A DNA stretch of 43,063 bases from contig JAFAZJ010000307.1 in assembly GCA_019239835.1 (NCBI GenBank), positions 1 through 43,063 on the forward strand, written 5' to 3'. The notes under the pieces are model-generated. The model was not told the DNA's origin. It saw only the letters and a list, made by a program, of their open reading frames with translations, and did not search any database. Positions 9,156 to 18,809 of this stretch are shown piece after piece. Numbering within the stretch: the first letter of the stretch is position 1; every line of letters starts with the position of its first letter. A program made the translations under genes and the position numbers. Source of the DNA: Alphaproteobacteria bacterium (GTDB lineage: Bacteria; Pseudomonadota; Alphaproteobacteria; Reyranellales; Reyranellaceae).

Positions 9156-12092
9156 ATGACATTCACCCGCGCGCTGACGCTGCCCCGCCCGCACTACGCC
9201 GAGCAGTTAAAAGTCCGTAACGAACGCTGGCTTGAACGGTTACGCGACCTCGGTCATGGCGAGGGGGAGAAGCCTCCTGCGGCGCTCTTGGCGGCGCTCT
9301 TCGGCAACAGTCCCTATCTCTCGGAAATCGCCCTATCAGAGCCCGCCTTCTTGGCCGATCTGTGGCGCGAGGGCCCGGATGCGACCGTCGGCCGCGAAAC
9401 CGACCGGCTGGCCGCCCTGCCGGCCGAGCCCGAGTCCCTGGCGGTCGCATTCAGGCGCGCCAAGCGGCGCATGGCGCTCAGCGTCGCGGTGGCCGACATC
9501 GCAGGCCTGTGGCCCCTGGCCCGGGTAACCCGGGCGCTGAGCGACTTCGCCGAGCTGGCGATCGGCCGATTGCTCGACGCCATCCTGTTGGATATGGAGC
9601 GGGGTGGGCAGCTGAAGCTGGGCGGTGACCCCAGGGCCGCCGGGCTCACCGTGCTGGGCATGGGCAAGCTGGGCGCCCACGAGCTGAACTACTCCAGCGA
9701 TATCGACCTGATCGTACTCTACGACCGCGAGGCGCCGGCGATCGCCGCCGACGACGGCATCGGCGCCAAGCTGGTACGCGCCACCCGCCGGCTGGTGCAG
9801 CTGCTGAGCGACCGCACCGCCGACGGCTACATCTTCCGTACCGACCTGCGCCTGCGTCCCGACCCCGGCTCGACGCCGCTGGCGATCTCCGTCCAGGCCG
9901 CGGAGACCTATTACGAAAGCGTCGGCCAGAACTGGGAGCGCGCGGCGATGATCAAGGCGCGGCCGATGGCCGGCGATCCTGCCGTCGGCGCCGCCTTCCT
10001 CGAATCGCTGCGGCCTTACATCTGGCGCAAGCATCTCGACTTCGCCGCGATCAACGACATCCATTCGATCAAGCGCCAGATCGACGCCTTCCGCGGCACC
10101 GGCGAGATCAAGGTGCTGGGCCACAACGTCAAGCTCGGCCGCGGCGGCATCCGCGAGATCGAGTTCTTCGCCCAGACACAGCAGCTGATCTTCGGCGGGC
10201 GTCATCCCTCGTTGCGCCTGCGCGGCACCATCGAGGCGCTCGATGCGCTGGCCGAGGCGGGCATGATCTCGCTGCGCGTCGTCGCCGACCTCACCCGCGC
10301 CTACGACTTCCTGCGTCGGCTCGAGCACCGGCTGCAGATGATCGATGACGCCCAGACGCACACCCTGCCCGACACCGATGCCGGCATCGACGCCGTCGCC
10401 ACCTTCATGGGATATGAGGATCCGGCAGCATTCCGCACCGACTTCCTCGACACGCTGCGCCTGGTCGAGAGCCACTACGCCAGGCTGTTCGAGGAAGCGC
10501 CCAGCCTCGCCGGTCCCGGCGGCAACCTCGTGTTCACCGGCGCCGAACGCGATCCCGATACATTGAAGACGCTGGAAGGCCTGGGCTACCGCCAGACCGA
10601 GCGCGCATGGGACATCGCGTCCCGCTGGCATCACGGCCGCTACCGCTCGACCCACACCGTGCGCGCGCGCGAGCTGCTCACCGAGCTGATGCCGGCGATC
10701 CTCAAGGCGTTGGGCGATTCCGCCGATCCCGACCAGGCGCTGCTGCGCTTCGACGCGGTGTTGGCGAGCCTGCCGGCGGGCGTGCAGATCTTCTCACTGT
10801 TCAAGGTCAACCTGCCGCTGCTCGAGCTGGTCGCCACCATCATGGGCAGCGCGCCACGCATCGCCACGCATCTCGGCCGCCGGCCGATCCTGCTCGACGG
10901 CGTGCTGACGCGCGACTACTTCGACACCCTGCCCGATCGCGCCGGCCTCTCGGCCGATCTCTCGCGCGCGCTCGACATGGGCGAGGACGAGCAGGACATC
11001 CTCGACATCAGCAGGCGCTGGACCAACGACCAGCGCTTCCGCGTCGGCGTGCAGCAACTCGCCGCCACGCTCTCGACCGAGCTTGCGGGTGCCGCCTACA
11101 GCGACATCGCCGAGGCGGTGCTGTGGGAGTTGCCAGCACGTATCCAGCGCATCTTCGCCGACCAGCACGGCCAGATCGCCGGCGCCGAGTTCGCCATCGT
11201 GGCGCTGGGCCGCCTGGGCAGCCGCGAGATGACGGCCTCGTCCGATCTCGATCTGATCTTCATCTACGAAGCGCCCGACGGTACCGAACAATCCGACGGC
11301 GAGCGGGCGCTGACGCCGGCCCATTACTATGCGCGGCTGATGCAGCGCATCGTTGGCGCGCTCACCTCGCCGACCAACGAGGGTACGCTGTACGAAGTCG
11401 ACATGCGCCTGCGGCCTTCCGGCAACAAGGGGCCGCTGGCGACGTCGCTCGGCGCCTTCGAGACCTACCAGCGCGAATCGGCGTGGACCTGGGAGCATCT
11501 GGCGCTGGCGAGGGCTCGTGTTGTGTCAGGCCCACCGCTGCTAGCCGCGCGTATCGATGCGGCGATCGCTACGGCGCTGTCGAGGCCACGCAATCGCGAG
11601 TCGCTGCTGCGCGACGTCGCCGAGATGCGCGCGCGCCTGATCGAGCATCGCCCGTCGAAGAGCCTGTGGGACTTCAAGCTGCTGCGCGGCGGCTTTTTCG
11701 ACATCGAGTTCGCGGCGCGCTACCTGATGCTGCTGCATGCACACGCCAAGCCATTCCTGCTGGCGCGCCATATCGTCGATACGCTGATCCTGCTGCGCGA
11801 TGCCCGCATCCTCGCGCCCGACGCCGCTGCGGCGTTGATCGAGGCTTATCGCCTGTGGTCCTCGCTACAGGGGCTGATGCGGCTGGCGCTGGAGGAGCCG
11901 GACGAGGCCTTTGATGAGGCCAAGGCGCCCGAGGGCCTGCGCCGCCTGCTGGCCAAGGCCGGCGGCGTCGGGAAGTTCGAGCTGCTGCGCGAGAAGGTGC
12001 AGGCGACGGCCGACGCCGCCTATAAAGTCTATGCCGAGATCATCGAGAAGCCGGCGGCCGCGCTGCCGCCGCGCGAGGAGGACAGGACATGA
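9156..12092 (+). CDS. glnE: bifunctional [glutamine synthetase] adenylyltransferase/deadenylyltransferase
   Basis: Two nucleotidyltransferase domains (LGMGKLGAHELNYSSDIDLIVLYD; LGRLGSREMTASSDLDLIFIY). Start taken at MTFTRALTLPRPHYAEQ (9156) rather than the longer ORF at 9036. Confidence 0.95.
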   Translation: MTFTRALTLPRPHYAEQLKVRNERWLERLRDLGHGEGEKPPAALLAALFGNSPYLSEIALSEPAFLADLWREGPDATVGRETDRLAALPAEPESLAVAFRRAKRRMALSVAVADIAGLWPLARVTRALSDFAELAIGRLLDAILLDMERGGQLKLGGDPRAAGLTVLGMGKLGAHELNYSSDIDLIVLYDREAPAIAADDGIGAKLVRATRRLVQLLSDRTADGYIFRTDLRLRPDPGSTPLAISVQAAETYYESVGQNWERAAMIKARPMAGDPAVGAAFLESLRPYIWRKHLDFAAINDIHSIKRQIDAFRGTGEIKVLGHNVKLGRGGIREIEFFAQTQQLIFGGRHPSLRLRGTIEALDALAEAGMISLRVVADLTRAYDFLRRLEHRLQMIDDAQTHTLPDTDAGIDAVATFMGYEDPAAFRTDFLDTLRLVESHYARLFEEAPSLAGPGGNLVFTGAERDPDTLKTLEGLGYRQTERAWDIASRWHHGRYRSTHTVRARELLTELMPAILKALGDSADPDQALLRFDAVLASLPAGVQIFSLFKVNLPLLELVATIMGSAPRIATHLGRRPILLDGVLTRDYFDTLPDRAGLSADLSRALDMGEDEQDILDISRRWTNDQRFRVGVQQLAATLSTELAGAAYSDIAEAVLWELPARIQRIFADQHGQIAGAEFAIVALGRLGSREMTASSDLDLIFIYEAPDGTEQSDGERALTPAHYYARLMQRIVGALTSPTNEGTLYEVDMRLRPSGNKGPLATSLGAFETYQRESAWTWEHLALARARVVSGPPLLAARIDAAIATALSRPRNRESLLRDVAEMRARLIEHRPSKSLWDFKLLRGGFFDIEFAARYLMLLHAHAKPFLLARHIVDTLILLRDARILAPDAAAALIEAYRLWSSLQGLMRLALEEPDEAFDEAKAPEGLRRLLAKAGGVGKFELLREKVQATADAAYKVYAEIIEKPAAALPPREEDRT

Positions 12093-12553
12093 GCGTCGAG
12101 GAAGGCAGGAAGGCGCCGGATTTCACCGCCGCCACCGATACCGGCGGCAGGATCAGGCTCTACGACCTGCGCGGCAAGGCGGTGATCCTCTACTTTTATC
12201 CAAAGGACGACACGACGGGCTGCACCAAGGAAGCGTGCGCGTTCCGCGATTCGCTGCCGGACTTCTCCAAAGCCAAGGCGACCGTGGTCGGCGTGTCCAA
12301 GGATACCGTCGCCAAGCACGACAAGTTCAAGGCCAAGTACGACCTGAACTTCCCGCTGGTCTCCGACGAAGACGGCAAGATCTGTGAGAAGTACGGCACC
12401 TGGGTGGAGAAAAGCCTCTACGGCCGCAAATACATGGGCATCGACCGCGCGACCTTCCTGATCGATGGGACAGGCACGGTGCGCAAGATCTGGCGCAAGG
12501 TGAAGGTGCCTGGCCACGTCGAGGCGGTGCTCGAGGCGGCGAAGGGACTCTAG
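12089..12553 (+). CDS. bcp: thioredoxin-dependent peroxiredoxin, Bcp/PrxQ type
   Basis: YFYPKDDTTGCTKEACAFRD; ATGA overlap with glnE. Confidence 0.93.
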   Translation: MSVEEGRKAPDFTAATDTGGRIRLYDLRGKAVILYFYPKDDTTGCTKEACAFRDSLPDFSKAKATVVGVSKDTVAKHDKFKAKYDLNFPLVSDEDGKICEKYGTWVEKSLYGRKYMGIDRATFLIDGTGTVRKIWRKVKVPGHVEAVLEAAKGL

Positions 12554-12640
12554 GGCGACGGAGCAATTTCACACGCCCGTAAAGGTTGAACATGCGATAA
12601 GGCGTACTATGTACCGGAGGAGCGTTAGAGGTGCGTAGTC

Positions 12641-12763
12641 ATGACGCCTTGGGGATCGAGTGCTGACCGGCCCCGTAGCAGAGGCCATTTGTGGGGTACC
12701 GTTGTGGGCATCGGCGGTATCGCCGTGGTCATCGCCCTGATCGTCTGGCGGTTCTCGGGATGA
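12641..12763 (+). CDS. small single-pass membrane protein (40 aa), not in the ORF track
   Basis: MTPWGSSADRPRSRGHLWGTVVGIGGIAVVIALIVWRFSG*; one hydrophobic helix after a basic N-terminus. GGAGGAG lies upstream at suboptimal spacing. Confidence 0.5.
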   Translation: MTPWGSSADRPRSRGHLWGTVVGIGGIAVVIALIVWRFSG

Positions 12764-12776
12764 TCACGGAACACGA

Positions 12777-14447
12777 TCAAGGACGCGCACAGGTAAAGGA
12801 CGACGCCTTCTCCGGATCGCCGCCCTCATACTTGGCGTAACTCGGCCACGGGCAGAGAGGGCGCATCCGCTCCTTGCTCCAGGATACAGGCAGGTCCGGG
12901 TTCGCCGGGTTGACCGACGCCGTAATGGCGTCGGGCGCCTTGCCTTTCTCGACCCAGTCCATCAGCGCCGACAGCGCGTCCATGCGATCGAGACCGACGC
13001 CGCCCCCGCAATGCGTCACGCCGGGCATCGCGAACAGCCGCGTGAACGCGTTGGCCTTGCCGGCGAGATTGCGATCGAGCGCCTCGTACCAGCGGATCGT
13101 GTCGTTGATCGAGAACACCGGATCCGCCGCGCCGTGATAGATCAGCATCCTGTGGCCGCTCTTCTGCAGCCCGGTCAGCTTGGGATCGTCGACATCGGGC
13201 GGCGCCATGAAGTCCATGGCCGATTCGCCGAAGGGCTCCGCCCGGGCGAAGATCTTCGGCGCGTCGCGGTCGAAATTATAGGCCAGCAGATAGTCGAGCA
13301 GCTTGTCGTTGGCGCCCTCGACCTGCACCGGCGGGGTCGAGAAGATGTAGCCCAGCGACGCCGCGCCCATGGTGGCGATGATCGGGTAGTTGTTCCACGG
13401 CGCGACCGTGCTCTCGACCTTCCAGGCGCGCCAGTTGCCCATGCCGACGCCACCGTCGACCGGCCAATCGGCGTAAAGCGCCTTGCCGGAACTGTCACGG
13501 GGCCCGGCAAACACCTTCTTCAACGCCTCGACCTTCGCCGGCGACAGGCAGGCTTCGTTCGCGCCAGATCGGCATATGAGGCTGTCGAAGGTGAATGCCT
13601 TCTGGCAGGCGGCGAGATTTGATGTCAGGTCATCCTTGACGCCGTCGAGCGCATCGCACGCCTCGATGATCTTCGACGAGATGAGGCGCCCGTCGTCGCG
13701 CGTGATCGACTTGCGGATGTCGGGATCGATCTTGTGGAAGGCCTGGACGTCCCACGCGTGCTGGATCGCGGCGCGTGGCAGGTTGAAGCCGGGATTGCCG
13801 ACCAGGAAGCCGTCGTAGCTCTGTGCCATGCGCGAGGCTGCCACCATCGCGTGGCGGCCACCGTTCGAGCAGCCGGCCATGTAGGAGTAATCCGGCTGCC
13901 GGCCATAGTGCGCCGCGATCATCGCCTTGGCGATCGGCGAGAGCGTCATATCGGCCGAATAGCCGTAGTCGCGCCGCGCCTGCGGATCGAGCCCGAACGC
14001 GGCACCAGCCGCTAGGCCGCGCGGCTTGTTGGCGGGATCGGCGCCGGAATGGCCGCTGTCCGACGACAGCACCGCGAAGCCACGCGCCAGCGGCACGCGC
14101 CCGCCCGACACCCAGCCATCGGCGCGATCGCCCAGCGCGGGCACCACGACACCGTCGTTGCCGCCATTGACCTGGTGCAGGAAGCGCCCGTTCCACTCCT
14201 GGGGCAGGCGCATCTCGAAGGCAATGCTGTAGGTCCTACCATCGCTGCCGGTACGGCTGGCCGTGTTGGCCGTGACGCGGCAATGGCGTGGCAGCCCCTT
14301 GTCGGCTTCCTGCCACGCCGAGCCGGTGATGGTGATGCCCGCGGGCGGCGGGCCCTTCCAGCATTCCTCCGCCTGCGCCGCCGCCGATATCGACAAGACC
14401 GACGACGCGGCGAGCGCGCAGAGCAGCCGGCGCCGATCGTGTCCCAC
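12777..14447 (-). CDS. tannase/feruloyl esterase family alpha/beta hydrolase, secreted
   Basis: 556 aa; signal peptide (LLCALAASSVLSISAAAQA), YMAGCSNGGRHAM nucleophile region, GVTHCGGG. Confidence 0.88.
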   Translation of the reverse strand: MGHDRRRLLCALAASSVLSISAAAQAEECWKGPPPAGITITGSAWQEADKGLPRHCRVTANTASRTGSDGRTYSIAFEMRLPQEWNGRFLHQVNGGNDGVVVPALGDRADGWVSGGRVPLARGFAVLSSDSGHSGADPANKPRGLAAGAAFGLDPQARRDYGYSADMTLSPIAKAMIAAHYGRQPDYSYMAGCSNGGRHAMVAASRMAQSYDGFLVGNPGFNLPRAAIQHAWDVQAFHKIDPDIRKSITRDDGRLISSKIIEACDALDGVKDDLTSNLAACQKAFTFDSLICRSGANEACLSPAKVEALKKVFAGPRDSSGKALYADWPVDGGVGMGNWRAWKVESTVAPWNNYPIIATMGAASLGYIFSTPPVQVEGANDKLLDYLLAYNFDRDAPKIFARAEPFGESAMDFMAPPDVDDPKLTGLQKSGHRMLIYHGAADPVFSINDTIRWYEALDRNLAGKANAFTRLFAMPGVTHCGGGVGLDRMDALSALMDWVEKGKAPDAITASVNPANPDLPVSWSKERMRPLCPWPSYAKYEGGDPEKASSFTCARP

Positions 14448-14487
14448 TATGCCTCTCCCCCAATATACGATCGGCGCTTGTCCTGGA

Positions 14488-15600
14488 TTACTCGGCCGCG
14501 GCGCGTGCCATCGGTTTCTTTGGCTTGAGGTGTTGCACCTTGGGCATCACCTCCTTCGACAGCAGCTCGAGCGAGCGGCGCCAGGCCTTGGGGTTCTCGA
14601 CATAGTCGAAGCCGAAGACCAGCAGCTGGCCGAAGCCGCCGACCTCGTCGTAGACCTTCTCGATCTTCTCGATCACGGTCTTGGGCGAGCCGACGATCCA
14701 GTTGTGCTTGGCGCAGTATTCCGGCGTGACGTCGGAATCGGCGTGACTCGGATCGGCCTTGAGGTATTCGAGGAAGGCGAACTGCCCCAGGAGCGGCAGG
14801 AAGTACTCGCGCATCATGCGGCCCATCATCGAGCCGACCGAGAGCTTCATCGCCTCTTCATCGGTGTCGGCGACGAAGACCTCACGCACCATGCGCCACT
14901 CGCCGCGATCGGCCACACGACCGCCGCGCGCCGCGCCGATCTCGACCGCCTCCCAATGGCTGCCGACATAGGCCGGGCTGAGGTTCAGGCTCATCGGCAG
15001 GAAGCCCTTCTCGCCGGCAAGCTTCAGCGTGTCGGAGCCCTTGCTCAAGCCCGCGACGCCGATCGGCGGATGGGGCGTCTGCAATGGCTTGATGTGGTGC
15101 TTGAGGAAGCCGAACATCGTTTCCGGCGCGGTGACGTGCCAGAACTTGCCCTTGTAGTCGAAGGGCTCCTTGGCGCTCCACATCTTCAGGATGATATCCA
15201 GCGCCTCGCGCGTCATCTCGCGATTGACGCCCGACATGCCATCGACATTGAACATCACCCAGTCGCTCGGCAGGCCCGACGCGGCGACGCCGAAATTCAG
15301 CCGGCCGCCGGAGATGTGGTCGAGCATGGCGACGCGGTTCGCCAGTTCCGCCGGATGATGATAGGGCAGCAGAAAGCCGCCCGGCCCGAGCCGGATGTTC
15401 TTGGTCTGCATCAGCCCTTGCGCCACCAGCAGGTCGGGCGACGGATGCGGCTCCCACGGCGCGGTGTGGTGCTCGCCGATCCAGCATTCGGTGAAGCCCA
15501 GCTCGTCGAGCCAGCGGATCACCTGGAGGTCCCATTCATGGCCCGTCGCCAGCGGCCGCTCCGGCGGATGCGATGGCATGGTGAAGTACCCGAACTGCAT
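14488..15600 (-). CDS. LLM class flavin-dependent oxidoreductase
   Basis: 370 aa; luciferase-like fold motifs (MQFGYFTMPSHPPE, ECWIGEHH, RLGPGGFLLPYHHPAELANRVAMLDHISGGRLNFGVAASG). Confidence 0.92.
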   Translation of the reverse strand: MQFGYFTMPSHPPERPLATGHEWDLQVIRWLDELGFTECWIGEHHTAPWEPHPSPDLLVAQGLMQTKNIRLGPGGFLLPYHHPAELANRVAMLDHISGGRLNFGVAASGLPSDWVMFNVDGMSGVNREMTREALDIILKMWSAKEPFDYKGKFWHVTAPETMFGFLKHHIKPLQTPHPPIGVAGLSKGSDTLKLAGEKGFLPMSLNLSPAYVGSHWEAVEIGAARGGRVADRGEWRMVREVFVADTDEEAMKLSVGSMMGRMMREYFLPLLGQFAFLEYLKADPSHADSDVTPEYCAKHNWIVGSPKTVIEKIEKVYDEVGGFGQLLVFGFDYVENPKAWRRSLELLSKEVMPKVQHLKPKKPMARAAAE

Positions 15601-15620
15601 GCTGGTCCTCCCAAAGACGC

Positions 15621-15638
15621 GCCGGGACCGGTCCCGGC
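15621..15638. repeat. perfect 18-bp palindrome upstream of the LLM oxidoreductase gene
   Basis: GCCGGGACCGGTCCCGGC equals its reverse complement; 21 bp upstream of the start at 15600. Confidence 0.7.
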
Positions 15639-15708
15639 CCAGAAGCGAGTCTTGCGCGACCTCACAACCGAGTCACGCAGGCAATTGGGTCAGCGGGGCT
15701 TACCCGCC

Positions 15709-16917
15709 TCAGGGTGACGCGTAACGGCTCAGCAGCAGGCGCGCCGGCTTGTCCTTCTCGCGGATCTCGCGCAGCACGACGGCGCCGCCGTCGGCCAGCG
15801 CCGCAACCTCGAGCGAGCCCGGCAGCTCGAGCCGCCAGCGCACGACGCCATCGGGCGCCAGCGCCAGCAACAACCTCTTCTTGTCGGGCTCGGATGCCTC
15901 GGAGACGAAGATGGCGTTCGCGCCATGGCGCACGATCTGCGAGCAAGCGCGCAGGCCGGTGTCGATGCGGTGGGAAATGCCCCGGCCGATCTCATGCCAG
16001 AGGATCTCCGTCTTCACGTTGCGCTGCAGCTTGACGTCGTAGTCGGACGCGCCACGAACATGGCTGCGCGGCCCGATCAGCACGGCGCAGGCGAAGAACT
16101 GCGCGACATCCTCGAGCCTGATGTTCTCCACCGTACGGCCGTCGGCGGCGATGCGGCGGAAGGTCGGCATCTCCGGTCCGTTCTCGGCGTCGATCATCAA
16201 CACCGAGGCGCCACCATCGGGCAGCGCCCAGCCGTCCTCGGCAAGATCGGGGAACCCCTTGGAGCCTTGTTCCCACAGAAGTTTGCCCACCCTGTCGTAG
16301 CGCGCGTACCACCATTGTGGTGGGCCGAAATAGTGCGTACCGAGCGCCAACAACGAGCCGTCGGCGAGTGGCGTCAGCTTCACCGCCGAGCGCACCACCA
16401 TCCGAGCGGCAGAGCCTGCCAGCTGGCGGCGGGGATTGGCGACCGCGATCTCCATGCCGCCGTTGCGGTTAAGCCCCACGATGCGACTGACGCCCTGATC
16501 TACGTCGTCGCGCGTCGACCAGGACTGGAACACCCAGGTGCGCGCCGGATCGCTTGCGTCGATCGCCGCCGAGAGCATACGGGCGGTCTTGTTGTTGCCG
16601 CCCGGCACAGCGAGCTTGCGCGTCCACAGATCCTTGCCAGTGCCGTCGAGAGCGACGACGCGCAACGCCTCGAGCGTGTCGGTCCGCCCCTTGCGCCCCT
16701 CGACGGCGGCGATCACCACTCCTCCGTCGGGCCGCGCCACCATGCGCAACACGCCGTAGGCCGCATCGTTGAGCAGGTCCTCGGGCTCGACCGACGGCAA
16801 TTCGATCGGTCGTTCCCACACGAGCCTCGGCGCGGGGGCGTCCTGCGCGAAGGCGACGGTCGGTGCCAGGAGAGCCAGCACCACTACCTTCCCCCGGAGG
16901 GGGAAGGTGGCGCGCAT
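15709..16917 (-). CDS. secreted beta-propeller-like hypothetical protein
   Basis: Preferred start MRATFPLRGKVVVLALLAPTVAFAQDAPAP gives a plausible signal peptide. Repeated WD/PQQ-like blades (VVALDGTGKDLWTRKL, YDRVGKLLWEQGSKG, LALAPDGVVRWRLELPG). The longer ORF to 17034 would translate a palindromic repeat. Confidence 0.7.
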   Translation of the reverse strand: MRATFPLRGKVVVLALLAPTVAFAQDAPAPRLVWERPIELPSVEPEDLLNDAAYGVLRMVARPDGGVVIAAVEGRKGRTDTLEALRVVALDGTGKDLWTRKLAVPGGNNKTARMLSAAIDASDPARTWVFQSWSTRDDVDQGVSRIVGLNRNGGMEIAVANPRRQLAGSAARMVVRSAVKLTPLADGSLLALGTHYFGPPQWWYARYDRVGKLLWEQGSKGFPDLAEDGWALPDGGASVLMIDAENGPEMPTFRRIAADGRTVENIRLEDVAQFFACAVLIGPRSHVRGASDYDVKLQRNVKTEILWHEIGRGISHRIDTGLRACSQIVRHGANAIFVSEASEPDKKRLLLALAPDGVVRWRLELPGSLEVAALADGGAVVLREIREKDKPARLLLSRYASP

Positions 16918-17014
16918 AGCGCGACGGATGAGGGAAGTCGAAGACGAACGTCGGAGTCCGGCTTCGACATCCCCCATCCGCCCTTCGGGCACCTTCCCCC
17001 TCCGGGAGAAGGTA
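16885..17014. repeat. compound inverted (REP-like) palindromic element
   Basis: Left arm TACCTTCCCCCGGAGGGGGAAGGTGGCGCGCATAGCGCGACGGATGAGGGA and right arm (reverse complement) TACCTTCTCCCGGAGGGGGAAGGTGCCCGAAGGGCGGATGGGGGA; arms contain internal hairpins; centre also inverted (GTCGAAG...CTTCGAC). Confidence 0.85.
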
Positions 17015-17026
17015 AACGACAGGAGC

Positions 17027-18004
17027 CTAAACAATCTGGTTCTTCAGATTGGTTTCACCGCGATATAGCCGGTCGAGGTTTTCCATCAGCAGGTCGAGCA
17101 CGTTGTCCTCGTACTTGCGCGTCTCGCCGGCGGTGTGCGGTGTCACCAGTACCTGCGGCATGGTCCACAGCGGCGAGGCTTCGGGCAGCGGCTCCTCGAC
17201 CGTGACGTCGAGCCCGGCACCGGCGATCTGGCCAGCGTTGAGCGCGGCGATCAGCGCCGGCTCGTCGACTACCTTGCCGCGCGCGACGTTGATCAGGAAC
17301 GCCGATGGCTTCATCGCCTTCAGCGCCGCGGCGTTGATCAGCTTCTCGGTCTGCGGGGTGAGCGGACAGGTCAGCGCCACGTAGTCGGCTCTAGGCAGCA
17401 CATCGAGCAGCTTGCTGTCGGCCACCACCTCGTGCGCTGCCTCCGCACCCTTCGACGGATCGCGCTTGGTGCCGATGACGTGCATGTCGAAGGCCTTGGC
17501 CAACGTCGCCAGCCGGCTGCCGATGCGGCCCATGCCGACGATCACCAGGGTCTTGCCCCCGAGCTCGTCCTCGCGCTTGGTGAGGTCGCCGATCATGCCG
17601 CGCCACAGCTTGCGGTGCTGGTTATCACGCCCGAGATGCAGCTGGCGCGACATGGCGAGGATCAGCGAGATCGCATGCTCGGCCACCGCGCGCTCGTTCG
17701 AGCCCTGGGCGCTGGCCAGGCGCACGCCCTTGGCGCGCAGCGCATCCTTGTCGTACTGGTCGACGCCGGCGCTGATCGACTGGATGAAACGCAGCTTGCC
17801 GGCCTTGGGCAGCAGATCGTTGCGCCACATGCCCGATACCACCACGACATCGGCGTTGGGAATCGCCGCCTCGTAGTCCTCGCGGGTACGAACCTCGACG
17901 AACTTGATGTTGCTGCCGCGTGCGGCATGTCGGTCGCCCATGCGGTAGGCGACATGGGCGAACAGGATCGACAGCGCCTCGCGCGCCGGCAGGCCATTGG
18001 ACAT
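17027..18004 (-). CDS. D-2-hydroxyacid dehydrogenase
   Basis: GGKTLVIVGMGRIGSRLATLAKAFDMHVIGTKR Rossmann motif, NVARGKVVDEPALIAAL, TPHTAGET. Start taken at MSNGLPAR. Confidence 0.93.
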   Translation of the reverse strand: MSNGLPAREALSILFAHVAYRMGDRHAARGSNIKFVEVRTREDYEAAIPNADVVVVSGMWRNDLLPKAGKLRFIQSISAGVDQYDKDALRAKGVRLASAQGSNERAVAEHAISLILAMSRQLHLGRDNQHRKLWRGMIGDLTKREDELGGKTLVIVGMGRIGSRLATLAKAFDMHVIGTKRDPSKGAEAAHEVVADSKLLDVLPRADYVALTCPLTPQTEKLINAAALKAMKPSAFLINVARGKVVDEPALIAALNAGQIAGAGLDVTVEEPLPEASPLWTMPQVLVTPHTAGETRKYEDNVLDLLMENLDRLYRGETNLKNQIV

Positions 18005-18042
18005 TACTGGTGACTCCCCTTCCCTCATCGGGTTTCCTGCCG

Positions 18043-18768
18043 ATGATGCGGATCGTCGCGTGGAACTGCAACATGGCGCTGGAGCGCAAGATCGAGGCCC
18101 TGCTCGACCTGCGGCCGGATATCGCCGTGATCAGCGAGTGCGCCCAGCCCGACCTGCTGCGCGCCCGCTCGAGCCGCGACTGGCTGCCGGCCGACCCGAT
18201 CTGGATCGGCCGCAACCCGCACAAGGGCCTCGCGGTGTTCGCCTTCAACGACTACACCGCCCGCCTCGCCGAGGCCTACGATCCGCATCTGCGCTATCTC
18301 GCGCCGGTCCACGTCGACGGACCGACGCCCTGCACCCTTCTGGCGGCCTGGGTCCATTCCGGTGGCTTGCGCAAATACCGCCTCGGTCCGCTGCGCCGCG
18401 CGCTCAGCCGCTATCGCGCACTGCTGTCCGCGGCGCCCACCATCGTCGCCGGCGACCTCAACCACAACGTGATCTGGGACAAGCCAGGCTGGCGCGGCAA
18501 CCACGCAACATCGGTGCGGCTGATGGGCGAGCTCGGCCTGGTCAGCGCCTATCACGCGGTGCGCGGCGAGGCGCACGGCCGGGAAACCACGCCCACCATC
18601 TACTGGCGCGACCGTACCCGCGACGGGCCGACCTACCACATCGACTATGTCTTCCTGCCGCAGCCCTGGGTCAGCCGGATCTCCTCTCTCGATGTCGGCG
18701 CGTTCGAGCCATGGTGTGGTGCTGGATTGAGCGACCACGTCCCGGTGATCGTCGACGTCGCGCCGTGA
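18043..18768 (+). CDS. endonuclease/exonuclease/phosphatase family protein
   Basis: MMRIVAWNCNMALERKIEALLDLRPDIAVISEC; IVAGDLNHNVIWD; HIDYVFLP; LSDHVPVIVDV. Confidence 0.9.
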   Translation: MMRIVAWNCNMALERKIEALLDLRPDIAVISECAQPDLLRARSSRDWLPADPIWIGRNPHKGLAVFAFNDYTARLAEAYDPHLRYLAPVHVDGPTPCTLLAAWVHSGGLRKYRLGPLRRALSRYRALLSAAPTIVAGDLNHNVIWDKPGWRGNHATSVRLMGELGLVSAYHAVRGEAHGRETTPTIYWRDRTRDGPTYHIDYVFLPQPWVSRISSLDVGAFEPWCGAGLSDHVPVIVDVAP

Positions 18769-18809
18769 GGAATTGCGTCGCTGCCTGTTGGGAGCTATAG
18801 CGCGCGGCC

